Below, piece by piece: positions 42,406-51,309 of a DNA stretch of 64,000 nucleotides. The DNA lies in the NCBI GenBank assembly GCA_964539415.1, contig CAZIID010000001.1:20995-84994 (forward strand). The letters are read 5' to 3'. The DNA comes from CAYQFQ01 sp964539415 (GTDB taxonomy: Bacteria; Patescibacteriota; Minisyncoccia; Phycocordibacterales; GWA1-40-21). Position 1 is the first letter of the stretch. The number at the start of each line of letters is the position of its first letter. The notes below the pieces were generated by a model. It was not told where the DNA came from. It made no database searches and saw only the letters and a list, made by a program, of their open reading frames with translations. The position numbers and the translations under genes are program-made.

Positions 42406-42472
42406 ATTGTTTTTTATAATTTTTTTAAAAAAATAAGCTCGCTTTCGGCGAACTAACAGTATTACTATTATA
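42406..42472 (-). promoter_or_regulatory. nusA promoter and terminator-like leader
   Basis: TATAAT on the minus strand (42472-42467) gives a leader of about 55 bases. GTTCGC-CGAAA-GCGAGC folds into a hairpin (about 42437-42453) followed by TTATTTTTTT, the form of an intrinsic terminator, before ATG 42405. This would allow attenuation, possibly feedback by NusA itself. Confidence 0.5.
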
Positions 42473-42540
42473 TACCTAATGACTTTTAAAGTCAATATCC
42501 ACAGTAAAAGTGTATATATTTAGCCGTTTTAAGTAGTTTT

Positions 42541-42697
42541 ACATAGGCTAAGCCTATGTAGACAGGAAAAGTGGTCAACGTGCCACGTTGGCCACTTTAT
42601 TATAAAATATTACAACACACATAATCGAATACCAAGGTCCGACCTTGGTAGGTACTCTCGTCATTGCGAGTGAGGTGTGGCAAACCAGTTCTTCCTT
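42541..42697. repeat. Cluster of palindromes upstream of the Lcl-domain gene
   Basis: In the 350-base gap after nusA's promoter: ACATAGGCT/AGCCTATGT (42541-42559), AAAGTGG-TCAACGTG with CACGTTGGCCACTTT (42568-42597), TACCAAGGTC-GACCTTGGTA (42630-42650), then a CGTCATTGCGAGTGAGG repeat copy (42659-42688). No protein gene or T-run terminator is seen apart from a TTAT after the second hairpin. Confidence 0.6.
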
Positions 42698-42810
42698 ATA
42701 CTCATACCCCAGTAGTAGAAGAATCAGAATTCTTCACTACAGGGCAGGCTAATATTTATACTATTTTCAACTTATCCACCCTCTCAATTTGCAATCCAAA
42801 CATTATCTTA

Positions 42811-42816
42811 TATAAT
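42811..42816 (+). promoter_or_regulatory. -10 box of the Lcl-domain gene
   Basis: TATAAT with 8 bases to ATG 42825; leader of about two bases or none. Confidence 0.6.
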
Positions 42817-42824
42817 ATACTCAT

Positions 42825-43538
42825 ATGAATACTAAACTCAAAACTCTTTCTTATATCATCGGCGCATCACTTGTAATCGGAGGCGTAGTTCTTGCGGGTT
42901 CACTTACACCAACAGTCGTAGATACAAACACCACCTCAATGGTTACTCTACAAGACCTATGGAACAAAACCCAAGACTTCACTTACTCCACATCTTCTTC
43001 TCCTCGTTATGTATCAACTTCATCTTCTCCTCTTGCATCCTTCAGATCATTACAAGATGTTTGGGACTCTCTTACTGAAAATCCTATAACATCAAACATT
43101 ATACTTACTGGTAATACAGTGCTCGGTGTGGAGGGGAGTGCTACTGCTGGGGCTCCGGCTCTTGTTTGGTCTAATATTGCACCTACTCGACTTTGTTGGG
43201 ATGCTTCTGATTTTTCAAGTGAAGCTAATTGTTCTATTGATGGTTGGACAGCTGAGGGTTATGGTGCACTAGAATATTGTGAGAATCTTGTAGAGGGTGG
43301 GTCAAGTAATTGGAGATTGCCATCAATCACTGAACTTTTAGCTGGTTTATCAGGACAAGTTTTAGAGGTCCCTGCTACAGTAAGTGGTTTTGATGAGATG
43401 CTTACTTATTATTGGGCTGCTGCTTATCCATATACTCCAATTCATGCTTATAGAGCTACCAGTAACCAAACTATGACTCAAGTAACAGCTGATTATACAA
43501 CTAAAGGTGTGAGACACGCTGTTCGTTGTGTCCGATAA
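42825..43538 (+). CDS. Exported protein with C-terminal Lcl/DUF1566 domain
   Basis: 237 residues. A signal peptide or anchor (LSYIIGASLVIGGVVLAGSL) is followed by two copies of a module also present in the giant surface proteins (MVTLQDLWNKTQDF and SFRSLQDVWDSL ending in NTVLGVEGS). The C-terminal ~120 residues form a Lcl/DUF1566-type domain (CENLVEGGSSNWRLPSITEL, YYWAAAYPY, RHAVRCVR), a C-type-lectin-related fold found in adhesins. It is monocistronic with its own promoter and terminator. A surface-binding role is inferred. Confidence 0.65.
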   Translation: MNTKLKTLSYIIGASLVIGGVVLAGSLTPTVVDTNTTSMVTLQDLWNKTQDFTYSTSSSPRYVSTSSSPLASFRSLQDVWDSLTENPITSNIILTGNTVLGVEGSATAGAPALVWSNIAPTRLCWDASDFSSEANCSIDGWTAEGYGALEYCENLVEGGSSNWRLPSITELLAGLSGQVLEVPATVSGFDEMLTYYWAAAYPYTPIHAYRATSNQTMTQVTADYTTKGVRHAVRCVR

Positions 43539-43559
43539 TATTTATCAAACTATTTAATT

Positions 43560-43597
43560 AAAATCAGCGCGCGGTACTCCGCGCGCTGATTTTGTTT
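43560..43597 (+). terminator. GC-rich terminator of the Lcl-domain gene
   Basis: AAAATCAGCGCGCGG and CCGCGCGCTGATTTT form a 15-bp stem with loop TACT, followed by GTTTCTC. Confidence 0.85.
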
Positions 43598-43641
43598 CTC
43601 TTTGTTCTATTCTTTTTTACACAATTTTATTTCTTTTATGA

Positions 43642-43647
43642 TATAAT
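43642..43647 (+). promoter_or_regulatory. -10 box of the pilus assembly operon
   Basis: TATAAT with 8 bases to ATG 43656. Confidence 0.6.
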
Positions 43648-43655
43648 TTTATCAA

Positions 43656-45416
43656 ATGCATCTTGAGAAAAATAAATTAAGAGAGTTTATTTTGGATTCT
43701 GGTCTTATAACAAGAACAGAGTATGACAAGGCTGAATCTGACGCCAAAAAAGATAAGAACGGTGAGACTGCCGAAAAGATTTTAGTTAGTTCTGGAAAAA
43801 TAACTGAAGATGACTTGAGAAGAGCCAATGCTTACGTCTTCGGTATTCCTTTTGTTGATTTAAAAAGTCAAAAGATTGATTTTTCTGTTCTTTCTTTAAT
43901 TCCTGAGCCTGTTGCAAGAAAAAATAACATTATCGCTTTCAAGAAAAATGAAGATTCTTTGGAAGTCGCAATGCTTGATACCCAAGACCTCGCTTCTATT
44001 GAATTTATAAAAAAGAAAGTTGGTTTAAAAATATTACCGAGACTCACAGATCTTGAATCTATAAAAAGTGCGATACTTCAATATCAAAAAAGTTTGAAAG
44101 CAGAGTTCGGGGATATGATTCAAAAAGACGCCCTTGTTATCAAAGATTTTGGTAACAATGTTATTACTGACGAATCTTCTGAGGGAGCACTGAAGAAAAT
44201 GGCAGAGGATCTTCCGGTTGTTCGTGTTGTAGAAACACTTTTGAAACATGCTATTTTACAGAATGCGTCAGATATTCATATAGAATGTTTAGAAAATAGT
44301 GTGCTTATTAGATATAGAATAGACGGCATACTTCACGACGCTATGATTTTGCCCAAAAATTCTGCGACAGGTATTATTGCAAGAATTAAAGTTTTATCAA
44401 ACCTAAAGCTTGATGAAAAGAGATTACCTCAAGACGGAAGATTTAAGATAGATTTGAATGCTGAAAAAGTTTCTTTTAGAGTCTCTATTATTCCTACAAA
44501 CTACGGTGAGAAGGCGGTTATGAGACTTTTGAGAGAAAATGTTGCTGGCTACACACTTGAAAGTATTGGTTTTCACGGTGAATCACTTGAGGCGGTTTAT
44601 GAAGCAACAAGACAAGCAAATGGAATGATCCTAACCACAGGTCCGACTGGTTCAGGTAAGACAACAACTTTGTATTCCATTCTTGAAATATTAAATACTC
44701 CATATGTGAATATATCAACCATTGAAGATCCTATTGAATATCAAGTTCAGAGAATTAATCAAACGCAAGTAAAGCCAGAGATTGGATTTTCTTTTTCAAA
44801 TGGACTCAGATCACTTGTAAGGCAAGATCCAGATATTATTATGGTGGGGGAAATTAGAGATAATGAGACGGCTGCTATTTCTGTAAACGCTGCACTTACT
44901 GGCCACCTTGTTTTATCAACTTTGCACACGAATAGCGCTGCTGGAGCAATACCTAGACTTATGGATATGAAGGTGGAACCATTTTTATTGATTTCAACAC
45001 TTAGAATTGTTTTGGCACAAAGACTTGTTAGGAAACTTTGTAAAATAAAAGAGAAATATTTTTTAACAAAAGCAGAAATCGCCACTATTGCTAAGAATGT
45101 TGATTTAAATAGAGTTTTGGAATTCCTTAAAAAAGAAAAAATAATAGGACCAAAAGATGACTGGGAGAAAATTCCTTTTTACAGACCAAAAATTTCCGAA
45201 GAATCTAAAGACGGTTTTAAGGGTAGGGTAGGAATTCACGAGGTATTAAAAGTATCTTCTGCTATTAAAGATATTATTATTAAAGGTGGAACTACAGAAA
45301 CGATAGAAGAGCAAGCAAAAAAAGAGGGTATGATGACAATGATTGAAGACGGTATTTTTAAAGCAACTCAAGGTTTAACGACACTTGAGGAGGTATTGAG
45401 AGTTGTTAGTGAGTAA
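43656..45416 (+). CDS. pilB: PilB/GspE-type pilus assembly ATPase (no zinc site)
   Basis: 586 residues. Assembly ATPase for the type IV pilus. The N-terminal MshEN-like domain (about 1-150) is followed by GPTGSGKTTTLY (about 329-340), STIEDPIEYQVQ, DPDIIMVGEIRDNETA and STLHTNSAAGAIPR. Unlike the ATPase at 30437 it has only one cysteine (KLCKIKEKY) in the region of the zinc site, which is replaced by a ~60-residue helical insertion. It is the first gene before pilC and the pseudopilins, so it is the better candidate for their motor. Confidence 0.9.
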   Translation: MHLEKNKLREFILDSGLITRTEYDKAESDAKKDKNGETAEKILVSSGKITEDDLRRANAYVFGIPFVDLKSQKIDFSVLSLIPEPVARKNNIIAFKKNEDSLEVAMLDTQDLASIEFIKKKVGLKILPRLTDLESIKSAILQYQKSLKAEFGDMIQKDALVIKDFGNNVITDESSEGALKKMAEDLPVVRVVETLLKHAILQNASDIHIECLENSVLIRYRIDGILHDAMILPKNSATGIIARIKVLSNLKLDEKRLPQDGRFKIDLNAEKVSFRVSIIPTNYGEKAVMRLLRENVAGYTLESIGFHGESLEAVYEATRQANGMILTTGPTGSGKTTTLYSILEILNTPYVNISTIEDPIEYQVQRINQTQVKPEIGFSFSNGLRSLVRQDPDIIMVGEIRDNETAAISVNAALTGHLVLSTLHTNSAAGAIPRLMDMKVEPFLLISTLRIVLAQRLVRKLCKIKEKYFLTKAEIATIAKNVDLNRVLEFLKKEKIIGPKDDWEKIPFYRPKISEESKDGFKGRVGIHEVLKVSSAIKDIIIKGGTTETIEEQAKKEGMMTMIEDGIFKATQGLTTLEEVLRVVSE

Positions 45417-45500
45417 TTGTGAATTATTAATCTAATAGGATTTATCCTGTTAGAAATTGCGATTAGTAGTATAAAAAATATTTGTTTTATAAGGTTGTTG

Positions 45501-45506
45501 TATAAT
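45501..45506 (+). promoter_or_regulatory. -10 box before pilC
   Basis: TATAAT with only 5 bases to ATG 45512. Confidence 0.5.
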
Positions 45507-45511
45507 TTAAA

Positions 45512-46771
45512 ATGTTGTGGGTTACGAAATCAAAATCGCACTCTACTTCTAATAGGATGAAATATAAATTTAACGCAATAAAAAAGAACGGTGAGAGATA
45601 TTCTGGGTTTAGAGACTCTGCTGATAAATTTTCTTTATATGCAGATCTGAAGATAGAAGGGGATACTCTCATTAGTGCTACCGCAGTGGATAAAAAAGAT
45701 AATGTTTTTTTTCAGAATATTACTGTTTATTTAGAAAGTATAGGCGAACAAAAAAAAATCTTTTTTGCAAAAAATCTTGGAGCCATGCTTGAATCGGGAC
45801 TTGCTTTAGCTCGAGCTCTTACTGTTATGGAAAAGCAGATAGAAAATAAAAATTTTAAAGCACTTGTTTCTTCTATGAATGATGATATTAAGAAAGGTGA
45901 GACACTCAGTGAATCTTCAAGAAAACATCCTAGTGTATTCTCGAGTCTTTTTGTTTCTATGGTAAAAGCTGGAGAAGAAAGCGGAAATCTAGCCGGATCA
46001 CTAAAGATAGTTGGTGAACAAATGGATTCTTCTTATAAACTAAAGAAAAAGATTCAGGGGGCTCTCATATATCCAGCTGTTATATTAATTTTAATGATTG
46101 CAATTGGTGTTTTGATGATGGTGTATGTTGTTCCAAGCCTTAGTGCTACTTTTTCAGATTTAAGTGTTGAACTCCCAGCAATGACAAAGGCTATAGTTTT
46201 TTTAAGTGATTTTTTAAAAAATAATATCCTTGTAAGTCTTGCGGTAATTATCGTCGTAGCTTTGTCTGTTTATTTTTTCTCTTTAAGCAAGACAGGCAAA
46301 AAGTTTTTTGATTTTGTTTCTATAAAAACTCCTGTTATTTCACCGATTGTAAAAGAAGTAAATTCTGCCAGAACAGCGAGAACTCTTTCATCTCTTTTGT
46401 CTTCAGGTGTTCCTTTTGCTGAAGCAATACTTATAACAAGTGAAGTTGTGCAGAATCATTATTTTAGAGAAGTTTTAGATCATGCAAGACTTGGTGTAGA
46501 GAAAGGCGAACCTATGTCAAAGTTTTTTATTGATAATTCAAATCTGTATCCAGTTTTTGTTGGCGAGATGATGGCCGTAGGAGAGGAGACTGGAAATATT
46601 TCTGGAATGCTTATGGAGACTGCTGAATTTTATGAAAATTCTGTAGATCAGAAAACAAAAGATATGTCTACGATTATAGAACCTGTGCTTATGATTATTA
46701 TCGGTATAGCTGTAGGTATATTTGCTTTCTCTATGATAACTCCAATATATTCTCTAATGGATAAAATATGA
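45512..46771 (+). CDS. pilC: PilC/GspF inner-membrane platform protein
   Basis: 419 residues. The polytopic platform on which the pilus is built. Two T2SSF domains are visible: the first with AKNLGAMLESGLALARALTV and VSMVKAGEESGNLAGSLK, the second with LSSLLSSGVPFAEAILITSE and MMAVGEETGNISGMLMETAE, with three hydrophobic helices (about 190-215, 235-260 and 390-415). ATG 45512 follows a -10 box by 5 bases; a second ATG at 45557 (MKYKFNAIKKNG) matches the usual family start better and cannot be ruled out. The last codons overlap the next gene (ATGA). Confidence 0.92.
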   Translation: MLWVTKSKSHSTSNRMKYKFNAIKKNGERYSGFRDSADKFSLYADLKIEGDTLISATAVDKKDNVFFQNITVYLESIGEQKKIFFAKNLGAMLESGLALARALTVMEKQIENKNFKALVSSMNDDIKKGETLSESSRKHPSVFSSLFVSMVKAGEESGNLAGSLKIVGEQMDSSYKLKKKIQGALIYPAVILILMIAIGVLMMVYVVPSLSATFSDLSVELPAMTKAIVFLSDFLKNNILVSLAVIIVVALSVYFFSLSKTGKKFFDFVSIKTPVISPIVKEVNSARTARTLSSLLSSGVPFAEAILITSEVVQNHYFREVLDHARLGVEKGEPMSKFFIDNSNLYPVFVGEMMAVGEETGNISGMLMETAEFYENSVDQKTKDMSTIIEPVLMIIIGIAVGIFAFSMITPIYSLMDKI

Positions 46772-47247
46772 TCCACACTTTAAAGACAAAATTTATTTCT
46801 GGATTTTCTCTCGGAGAGGTTCTCATCACTTTAGCGATAATATCTATCGTTTCTTCTATTGCTGTAACCGCTTTTAAAGGAATGAATGAAAGACAGGTTT
46901 TAGACAAAAGCATACTTTCAGTAATGAGTATCATAAATGAGACCAGATCATCTTCACTTTCTTCTAAAGACTCTAGTGATCATGGTGTCTATATAGAAGA
47001 AGGAAAAATAACTTCTTTTATTGGTTCAAATTATAGTCCGACAGATTCTAAAAATGTAATTTATGATTTGAATAGTTTGGTAAGAGTATCATCGTCTGTC
47101 CCAAAGACAATTGTTTTTAAAAGGACAACTGGAATTTTATTTCAAAATAGTCCGATTGTCGTAAATGTATCTTTGAAAAAAGATGTAAATGCGAGTTCGT
47201 CTATTATTGTTTTTCCGACAGGAATAATTCAAAAAAATGCGCTTTAG
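46768..47247 (+). CDS. Type IV prepilin-like protein (GspH/FimT type)
   Basis: 159 residues. It has a prepilin leader (MIHTLKTKFISG) followed by FSLGEVLITLAIISIVSSIA, with Gly at the cleavage site and Glu at +5 of the mature chain, as needed for pilin assembly. The rest is a short pseudopilin globular domain of beta strands. It is coupled to pilC by an ATGA overlap and overlaps the next gene by 11 bases. It is probably a minor pseudopilin. Confidence 0.82.
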   Translation: MIHTLKTKFISGFSLGEVLITLAIISIVSSIAVTAFKGMNERQVLDKSILSVMSIINETRSSSLSSKDSSDHGVYIEEGKITSFIGSNYSPTDSKNVIYDLNSLVRVSSSVPKTIVFKRTTGILFQNSPIVVNVSLKKDVNASSSIIVFPTGIIQKNAL

Positions 47248-47722
47248 AAATTACAAAAAAGGCATAGGTCTTGTGGAAGTAATAGTAGCTGTTTTTATAT
47301 TGACTATTGTTTTGAGTTCACTTTTTACAATCAACAACCTTTATTTAAAATCTTCTCTTGGTAATATCAAATCAACTAAAGGGGCATATTTGGCAAGCGA
47401 AGCAGTAGAAGCTGTAAAGACGATTAGAGATTCTGGTTGGAGTAATATAGTAAATATTGCCAATAATACAGATTACTATCTTTACTTTAACAACGAGACT
47501 TCAGTTTGGGTTGCGACTTCTTCTATTCAAGCTATAGATGGTTTTTCAAGAAAATTTAAAATAAATAATGTATATAGAGATGCAAGCGGAGATATTTCAA
47601 ATGCTGGAACGGTTGATCCAAATACAAAAAAACTAGAAACTTTTGTTTCTTGGCACGCTTCATCTGGCCAGATTGTAGAAAAAAGTCTGATTACTTACAT
47701 TTCTAATATTTTTGAAGATTAA
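47237..47722 (+). CDS. Type IV prepilin-like protein (PilV/GspI type)
   Basis: 161 residues. Leader MRFRNYKKG is followed by IGLVEVIVAVFILTIVLSSL, with the Glu at +5. YLASEAVEAVKTIRDSGWSN resembles PilV/GspI minor pilins. It overlaps both neighbours, showing tight translational coupling within the pseudopilin operon. Confidence 0.8.
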   Translation: MRFRNYKKGIGLVEVIVAVFILTIVLSSLFTINNLYLKSSLGNIKSTKGAYLASEAVEAVKTIRDSGWSNIVNIANNTDYYLYFNNETSVWVATSSIQAIDGFSRKFKINNVYRDASGDISNAGTVDPNTKKLETFVSWHASSGQIVEKSLITYISNIFED

Positions 47723-48252
47723 TGAAAAAAACAGAGATAAAAAAGAATGCTTTTTTTAAGTCGAAGTCTACTTCCGGCTTTTCTTTGATTGAAATGTTAG
47801 TTTATTTGGCACTCATGACCATGATTTCTGTGGTGATTGTTCAATCTATTGTTGTGGTTTTAAAATCTAACAAAGAATCATTTAATAATAATGTTATAGA
47901 AAATTCAGCAGTCTCTGTATTTGAAAGAATAAAAAGGGAAACAAGAAGGGCGAAAGAAGTGGATCTTGTAGGGAGCAATCTGACCAATGGTCAACTGCAA
48001 ATGAATGTTATACAGCCTGATGATAGTATTTCTAATATAAAAATATCTTTGGCAGGAAATGGTGCAGTAAATATATATGAAACAGGGGTTCTTTCTGGAC
48101 CTCTAACAATATCTGGAGCAGAAGTTACAACTTTGATTTTTAAACAGATAAAAAGTGGAAAATCTGAGGCGATAAGAACAGAAATGACAATTAAAAGTGG
48201 AATAAAATCAGAAACTTTTTATTCTACTGAAATATTGAGAGGTTCATATTAA
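47722..48252 (+). CDS. Type IV prepilin-like protein (PilW/GspJ type)
   Basis: 176 residues. A long basic leader (about 20 residues) ends in TSG, followed by FSLIEMLVYLALMTMISVVI, with Glu at +5. The SVFERIKRETRRAKEV stretch is typical of GspJ/PilW minor pilins. Its first base is the last base of the preceding stop codon. Confidence 0.8.
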   Translation: MKKTEIKKNAFFKSKSTSGFSLIEMLVYLALMTMISVVIVQSIVVVLKSNKESFNNNVIENSAVSVFERIKRETRRAKEVDLVGSNLTNGQLQMNVIQPDDSISNIKISLAGNGAVNIYETGVLSGPLTISGAEVTTLIFKQIKSGKSEAIRTEMTIKSGIKSETFYSTEILRGSY

Positions 48253-48257
48253 AAAAA

Positions 48258-50060
48258 ATGTTAAAAAAAATCAGTAAAAAAAGAGGTCAGGTAATGCTTG
48301 TAACGACGTTATTTTTTATGTCTTTTTCTTTGATTGTTTCTGCTGGGCTTATAATGCCAATTGTAAAACAACTAAAAGTTTCTGCTAATGCTTGGAAGTC
48401 TATGGAAAGTTATTATACAGCCGAAGCCGGGGTAGAGGACATTACATACAGAGTAAAAAGTGGCAAAGATTATAATACTACAGAAGCGATGGCTATCGGT
48501 GATTTTACGGTTGAAACGACTTTAGAAAATACCATAGATGGAATTACAATCACTTCAACTGGGGTTTCTGGAGGACACGAAAAAATTATTGAAACCAAGG
48601 TTGTGGAAAGTGAAGGTGTATCTTTTGTTTACGGGATACAATCTGGTAAAGGAGGAATACTCTTTCAAAGTAGTGCGGGTGTTATAGGAAATGTATATTC
48701 AAATGGAGATATTATTTCTCAAAATTCGGGTGCTTTTATAACCGGCTCAGCATATGTTGCAAATAGCCCAGATTTGATTGCAGACCAGTCAAATGCACTT
48801 CCTAGTACTCCAACAAATTCAGTTATATTTGGTAATGCAGACACTTCGCAAGATTTTGCTCAGAGTTTTAAAGTTTCTACCTCTTCGTCAATAACTCAAG
48901 TTAATTTATTTTTAAAACAGATTGGTTCACCTGCTGATGCCACAGTGAAGATTGTTAGAGACGTTTCTGGTAGTCCAAGTGTAAATACCTCAGACATATT
49001 AACTTCTGGAACTCTTTATTCATCTTTGGTTACAAATACTTTTGGTTGGATAGAAATACCATTTTCATCCGAACCCGTTCTCGTGCCAAATACTTTGTAT
49101 TGGATATTTATAGACGCGTCGACTGGTTCAGCAAGTAAAAACTATACGATAGGGGCGAATATAGATAGTAATTATACTAATGGCCAATCTAAAACAAGTG
49201 TTGTTGGTAAAAAAACTTTTTCTTGGAGTTCACCTACTGGTTATGACGCATATTTTAAAATATATCTTGGTGGAGAATTTGGTAAAATTGTTGGCGTTAA
49301 TGAATGGAATAAATTTAATATTGGAACAGAAGGGGTAGGGAACGTTCACGCACATACAGTAAACTATGTAAATGCATCTGGCTTTATTAGATGTAAATCA
49401 GATTATAAAAATAATAAAGTTTGTGATACTTCTTTTGATGATCCAACACCAACACCTTTTCCTATTTCAGATGGAAATATAGAAGATTGGAAAGAAAAAG
49501 CTGCTCAAGGTGGTGTTTTTGTCGGAAATTACAATACTCTAGGTTATGGAACATCTACTCTTCCTTATGGAAAAATTGTTGGCAACCTTACAATCTCTGG
49601 AGGACATATATTAACTCTTAATAAAATGCTTTGGGTTACAGGTAATATTATTATGGAGGGTAGTTCAAAAATAGTATTGTCTTCTTCTTTTGGTAATAAA
49701 GGTGGAATCATAGTTACTGATGGTAGAGTAGTTATCCCTGGAAGTTGTCTTGCAAATGGAAATGGAAATCCTGGTAGTTATATTATGTTGGTTAGCACGA
49801 GTAATTGTTCTGGAGAGGCAACTTGTGGTGGAGAATATGCTGTTAGGATTAGTGGATCTGGAGGCGCAATTATTTTAAATGCTCAAAAAGGGACAATATA
49901 TTTTGAAGGAAGTGCAAGTGCAAAAGAAGCTACTGCAAATAAGATTATTCTTGCTGGTGGGGGTACAAGAATTTATTATGAAAGCGGTTTAATAAATCCA
50001 AACTTTGTAGATGGTCCATCAGGAGGTTTTGATATCACAAGTTGGAAAGAAGTTGAATAG
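48258..50060 (+). CDS. PilX-like exported protein with large surface domain
   Basis: 600 residues. The N-terminal hydrophobic segment (QVMLVTTLFFMSFSLIVSAG) followed by SMESYYTAEAGVEDITYRVK is the pattern of PilX/PilX_N-type minor pilins that lack the prepilin cleavage motif. The large remainder is beta-rich. It has GGILFQSSAGVIGNVYSNGD (about 130-150), an inserted jelly-roll-like part (about 190-330, SFKVSTSSSITQVNLFL) and later GKIVGNLTISGGHILTLNKM. It could form a pilus-tip adhesin. It is the last gene of the operon. Confidence 0.65.
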   Translation: MLKKISKKRGQVMLVTTLFFMSFSLIVSAGLIMPIVKQLKVSANAWKSMESYYTAEAGVEDITYRVKSGKDYNTTEAMAIGDFTVETTLENTIDGITITSTGVSGGHEKIIETKVVESEGVSFVYGIQSGKGGILFQSSAGVIGNVYSNGDIISQNSGAFITGSAYVANSPDLIADQSNALPSTPTNSVIFGNADTSQDFAQSFKVSTSSSITQVNLFLKQIGSPADATVKIVRDVSGSPSVNTSDILTSGTLYSSLVTNTFGWIEIPFSSEPVLVPNTLYWIFIDASTGSASKNYTIGANIDSNYTNGQSKTSVVGKKTFSWSSPTGYDAYFKIYLGGEFGKIVGVNEWNKFNIGTEGVGNVHAHTVNYVNASGFIRCKSDYKNNKVCDTSFDDPTPTPFPISDGNIEDWKEKAAQGGVFVGNYNTLGYGTSTLPYGKIVGNLTISGGHILTLNKMLWVTGNIIMEGSSKIVLSSSFGNKGGIIVTDGRVVIPGSCLANGNGNPGSYIMLVSTSNCSGEATCGGEYAVRISGSGGAIILNAQKGTIYFEGSASAKEATANKIILAGGGTRIYYESGLINPNFVDGPSGGFDITSWKEVE

Positions 50061-50126
50061 GGGGGGTGATTAATTTTAAATTAAATAAAAAAGTTAGTTA
50101 TACGTGCAATAAAAACTAATTTAGTT

Positions 50127-50132
50127 TATAAT
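50127..50132 (+). promoter_or_regulatory. -10 box of the AI-2E permease gene
   Basis: TATAAT with 10 bases to ATG 50143; leader of about four bases. Confidence 0.55.
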
Positions 50133-50142
50133 TTGAATAAAT

Positions 50143-51300
50143 ATGAATAAAGAAACTGGTAAAAGTTTTGTTGTGAATATCACTGCAGGATCTATTGTAA
50201 AGGCTGTGTTGGTAGTTTTGGGTGTTGCATTTTTGTTCTATATTAAAGACATTGCTCTTGTTGTTCTAACTGCTGTTGTGCTTGCATCTGCTGTTGAGCC
50301 TTTTATTTTATGGTGCGGTAAATACAAAATAAACAGATTGGTTTCGGTTATAGTTGCTTATATAGCATTGTTTGTTGTTTTTGCTGGATTATTTTATATG
50401 TTTATCCCAACTCTTTTAGAAGACGCTTCAACATTACTTTCATCTGTACCGAAACAATTAGAATCTCTTGATCTTTGGAATCCACTTGCTATATCTTCAG
50501 AAAAAGTGGCTTCATCACAAAAGATTATTCAAGGTCTTTCTGATACAGTTCAATCTCCGTCGGTCCTCTCTTCTGTTACACAAAGTGCTGGAGATACCAC
50601 AAGTAACGTGAGTTCTGGTTTGGGTTCACTTATAGGAAATATTAAAACAATTTTATCTGGATTTTCTAGTGGGTTTGTCAGCTCTCTCAGCTCTGTGTTT
50701 GGAGGATTATTTTCTTTCATCTTAATTGTTGTCTTGTCTTTTTATTTTACTGTGCAAGAAGATGGAGTTGCAAAGTTTTTGAGTTTTATTACTCCAGTAG
50801 ACAAAGAAGCTTATGTCGTTGGTCTTTGGAAAAGATCGCAAAAAAAGATCGGTTCTTGGATGCAAGGTCAGTTGTTACTCGCGATCCTTGTTGGAGTTCT
50901 TGTGTATTTAGGTTTGACTATTTTGGGTGTTAAGAATGCGATACTTCTTGCTGTCCTTGCTGGAGTGCTTGAAATTATTCCTCTTTTTGGACCGATTGTT
51001 GCTTCGATACCAGCGATACTTACTGCTTTTGGAGATGGTGGAATAACAGCAGCACTTCTTGTTGTTGGTTTATACATCATAATCCAGCAATTTGAAAATC
51101 ATCTTATTTATCCACTTGTTGTTCAGAAGATTGTTGGTATTTCCCCGATACTTGTTATTTTGGCACTTATTATTGGTGCAAAATTTGCAGGATTCTTGGG
51201 AATTGTTCTATCTGTGCCTATATCAGCAACACTTATGGAATTCTTGGATGATCTTCAAAGAAGGAAACATCTCTTGCAAAATTGTGAGAATAAGAGTTAA
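50143..51300 (+). CDS. AI-2E/PerM-family membrane transporter
   Basis: 385 residues with about seven to eight hydrophobic segments, two at the start, a long polar part (about 95-180), then the conserved GSWMQGQLLLAILVGVLVYL, EIIPLFGPIVASIPAILTAF and HLIYPLVVQKIVGISPILVI typical of the family. Members are exporters of varied substrates (autoinducer-2, ions), so the substrate cannot be given. metG follows after 9 bases, probably in the same transcript. Confidence 0.88.
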   Translation: MNKETGKSFVVNITAGSIVKAVLVVLGVAFLFYIKDIALVVLTAVVLASAVEPFILWCGKYKINRLVSVIVAYIALFVVFAGLFYMFIPTLLEDASTLLSSVPKQLESLDLWNPLAISSEKVASSQKIIQGLSDTVQSPSVLSSVTQSAGDTTSNVSSGLGSLIGNIKTILSGFSSGFVSSLSSVFGGLFSFILIVVLSFYFTVQEDGVAKFLSFITPVDKEAYVVGLWKRSQKKIGSWMQGQLLLAILVGVLVYLGLTILGVKNAILLAVLAGVLEIIPLFGPIVASIPAILTAFGDGGITAALLVVGLYIIIQQFENHLIYPLVVQKIVGISPILVILALIIGAKFAGFLGIVLSVPISATLMEFLDDLQRRKHLLQNCENKS

Positions 51301-51309
51301 TATCTAATA

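Noticed and set aside
42406..42495. N-terminal extension of nusA by 30 codons
   Set aside because: This stretch contains the TATAAT box and leader hairpin and does not match the family; ATG 42405 begins the conserved NusA sequence.
42825..43538. Possible diversity-generating retroelement target
   Set aside because: The fold fits, but no reverse transcriptase, template repeat or accessory gene is in the window, so no such system is claimed.
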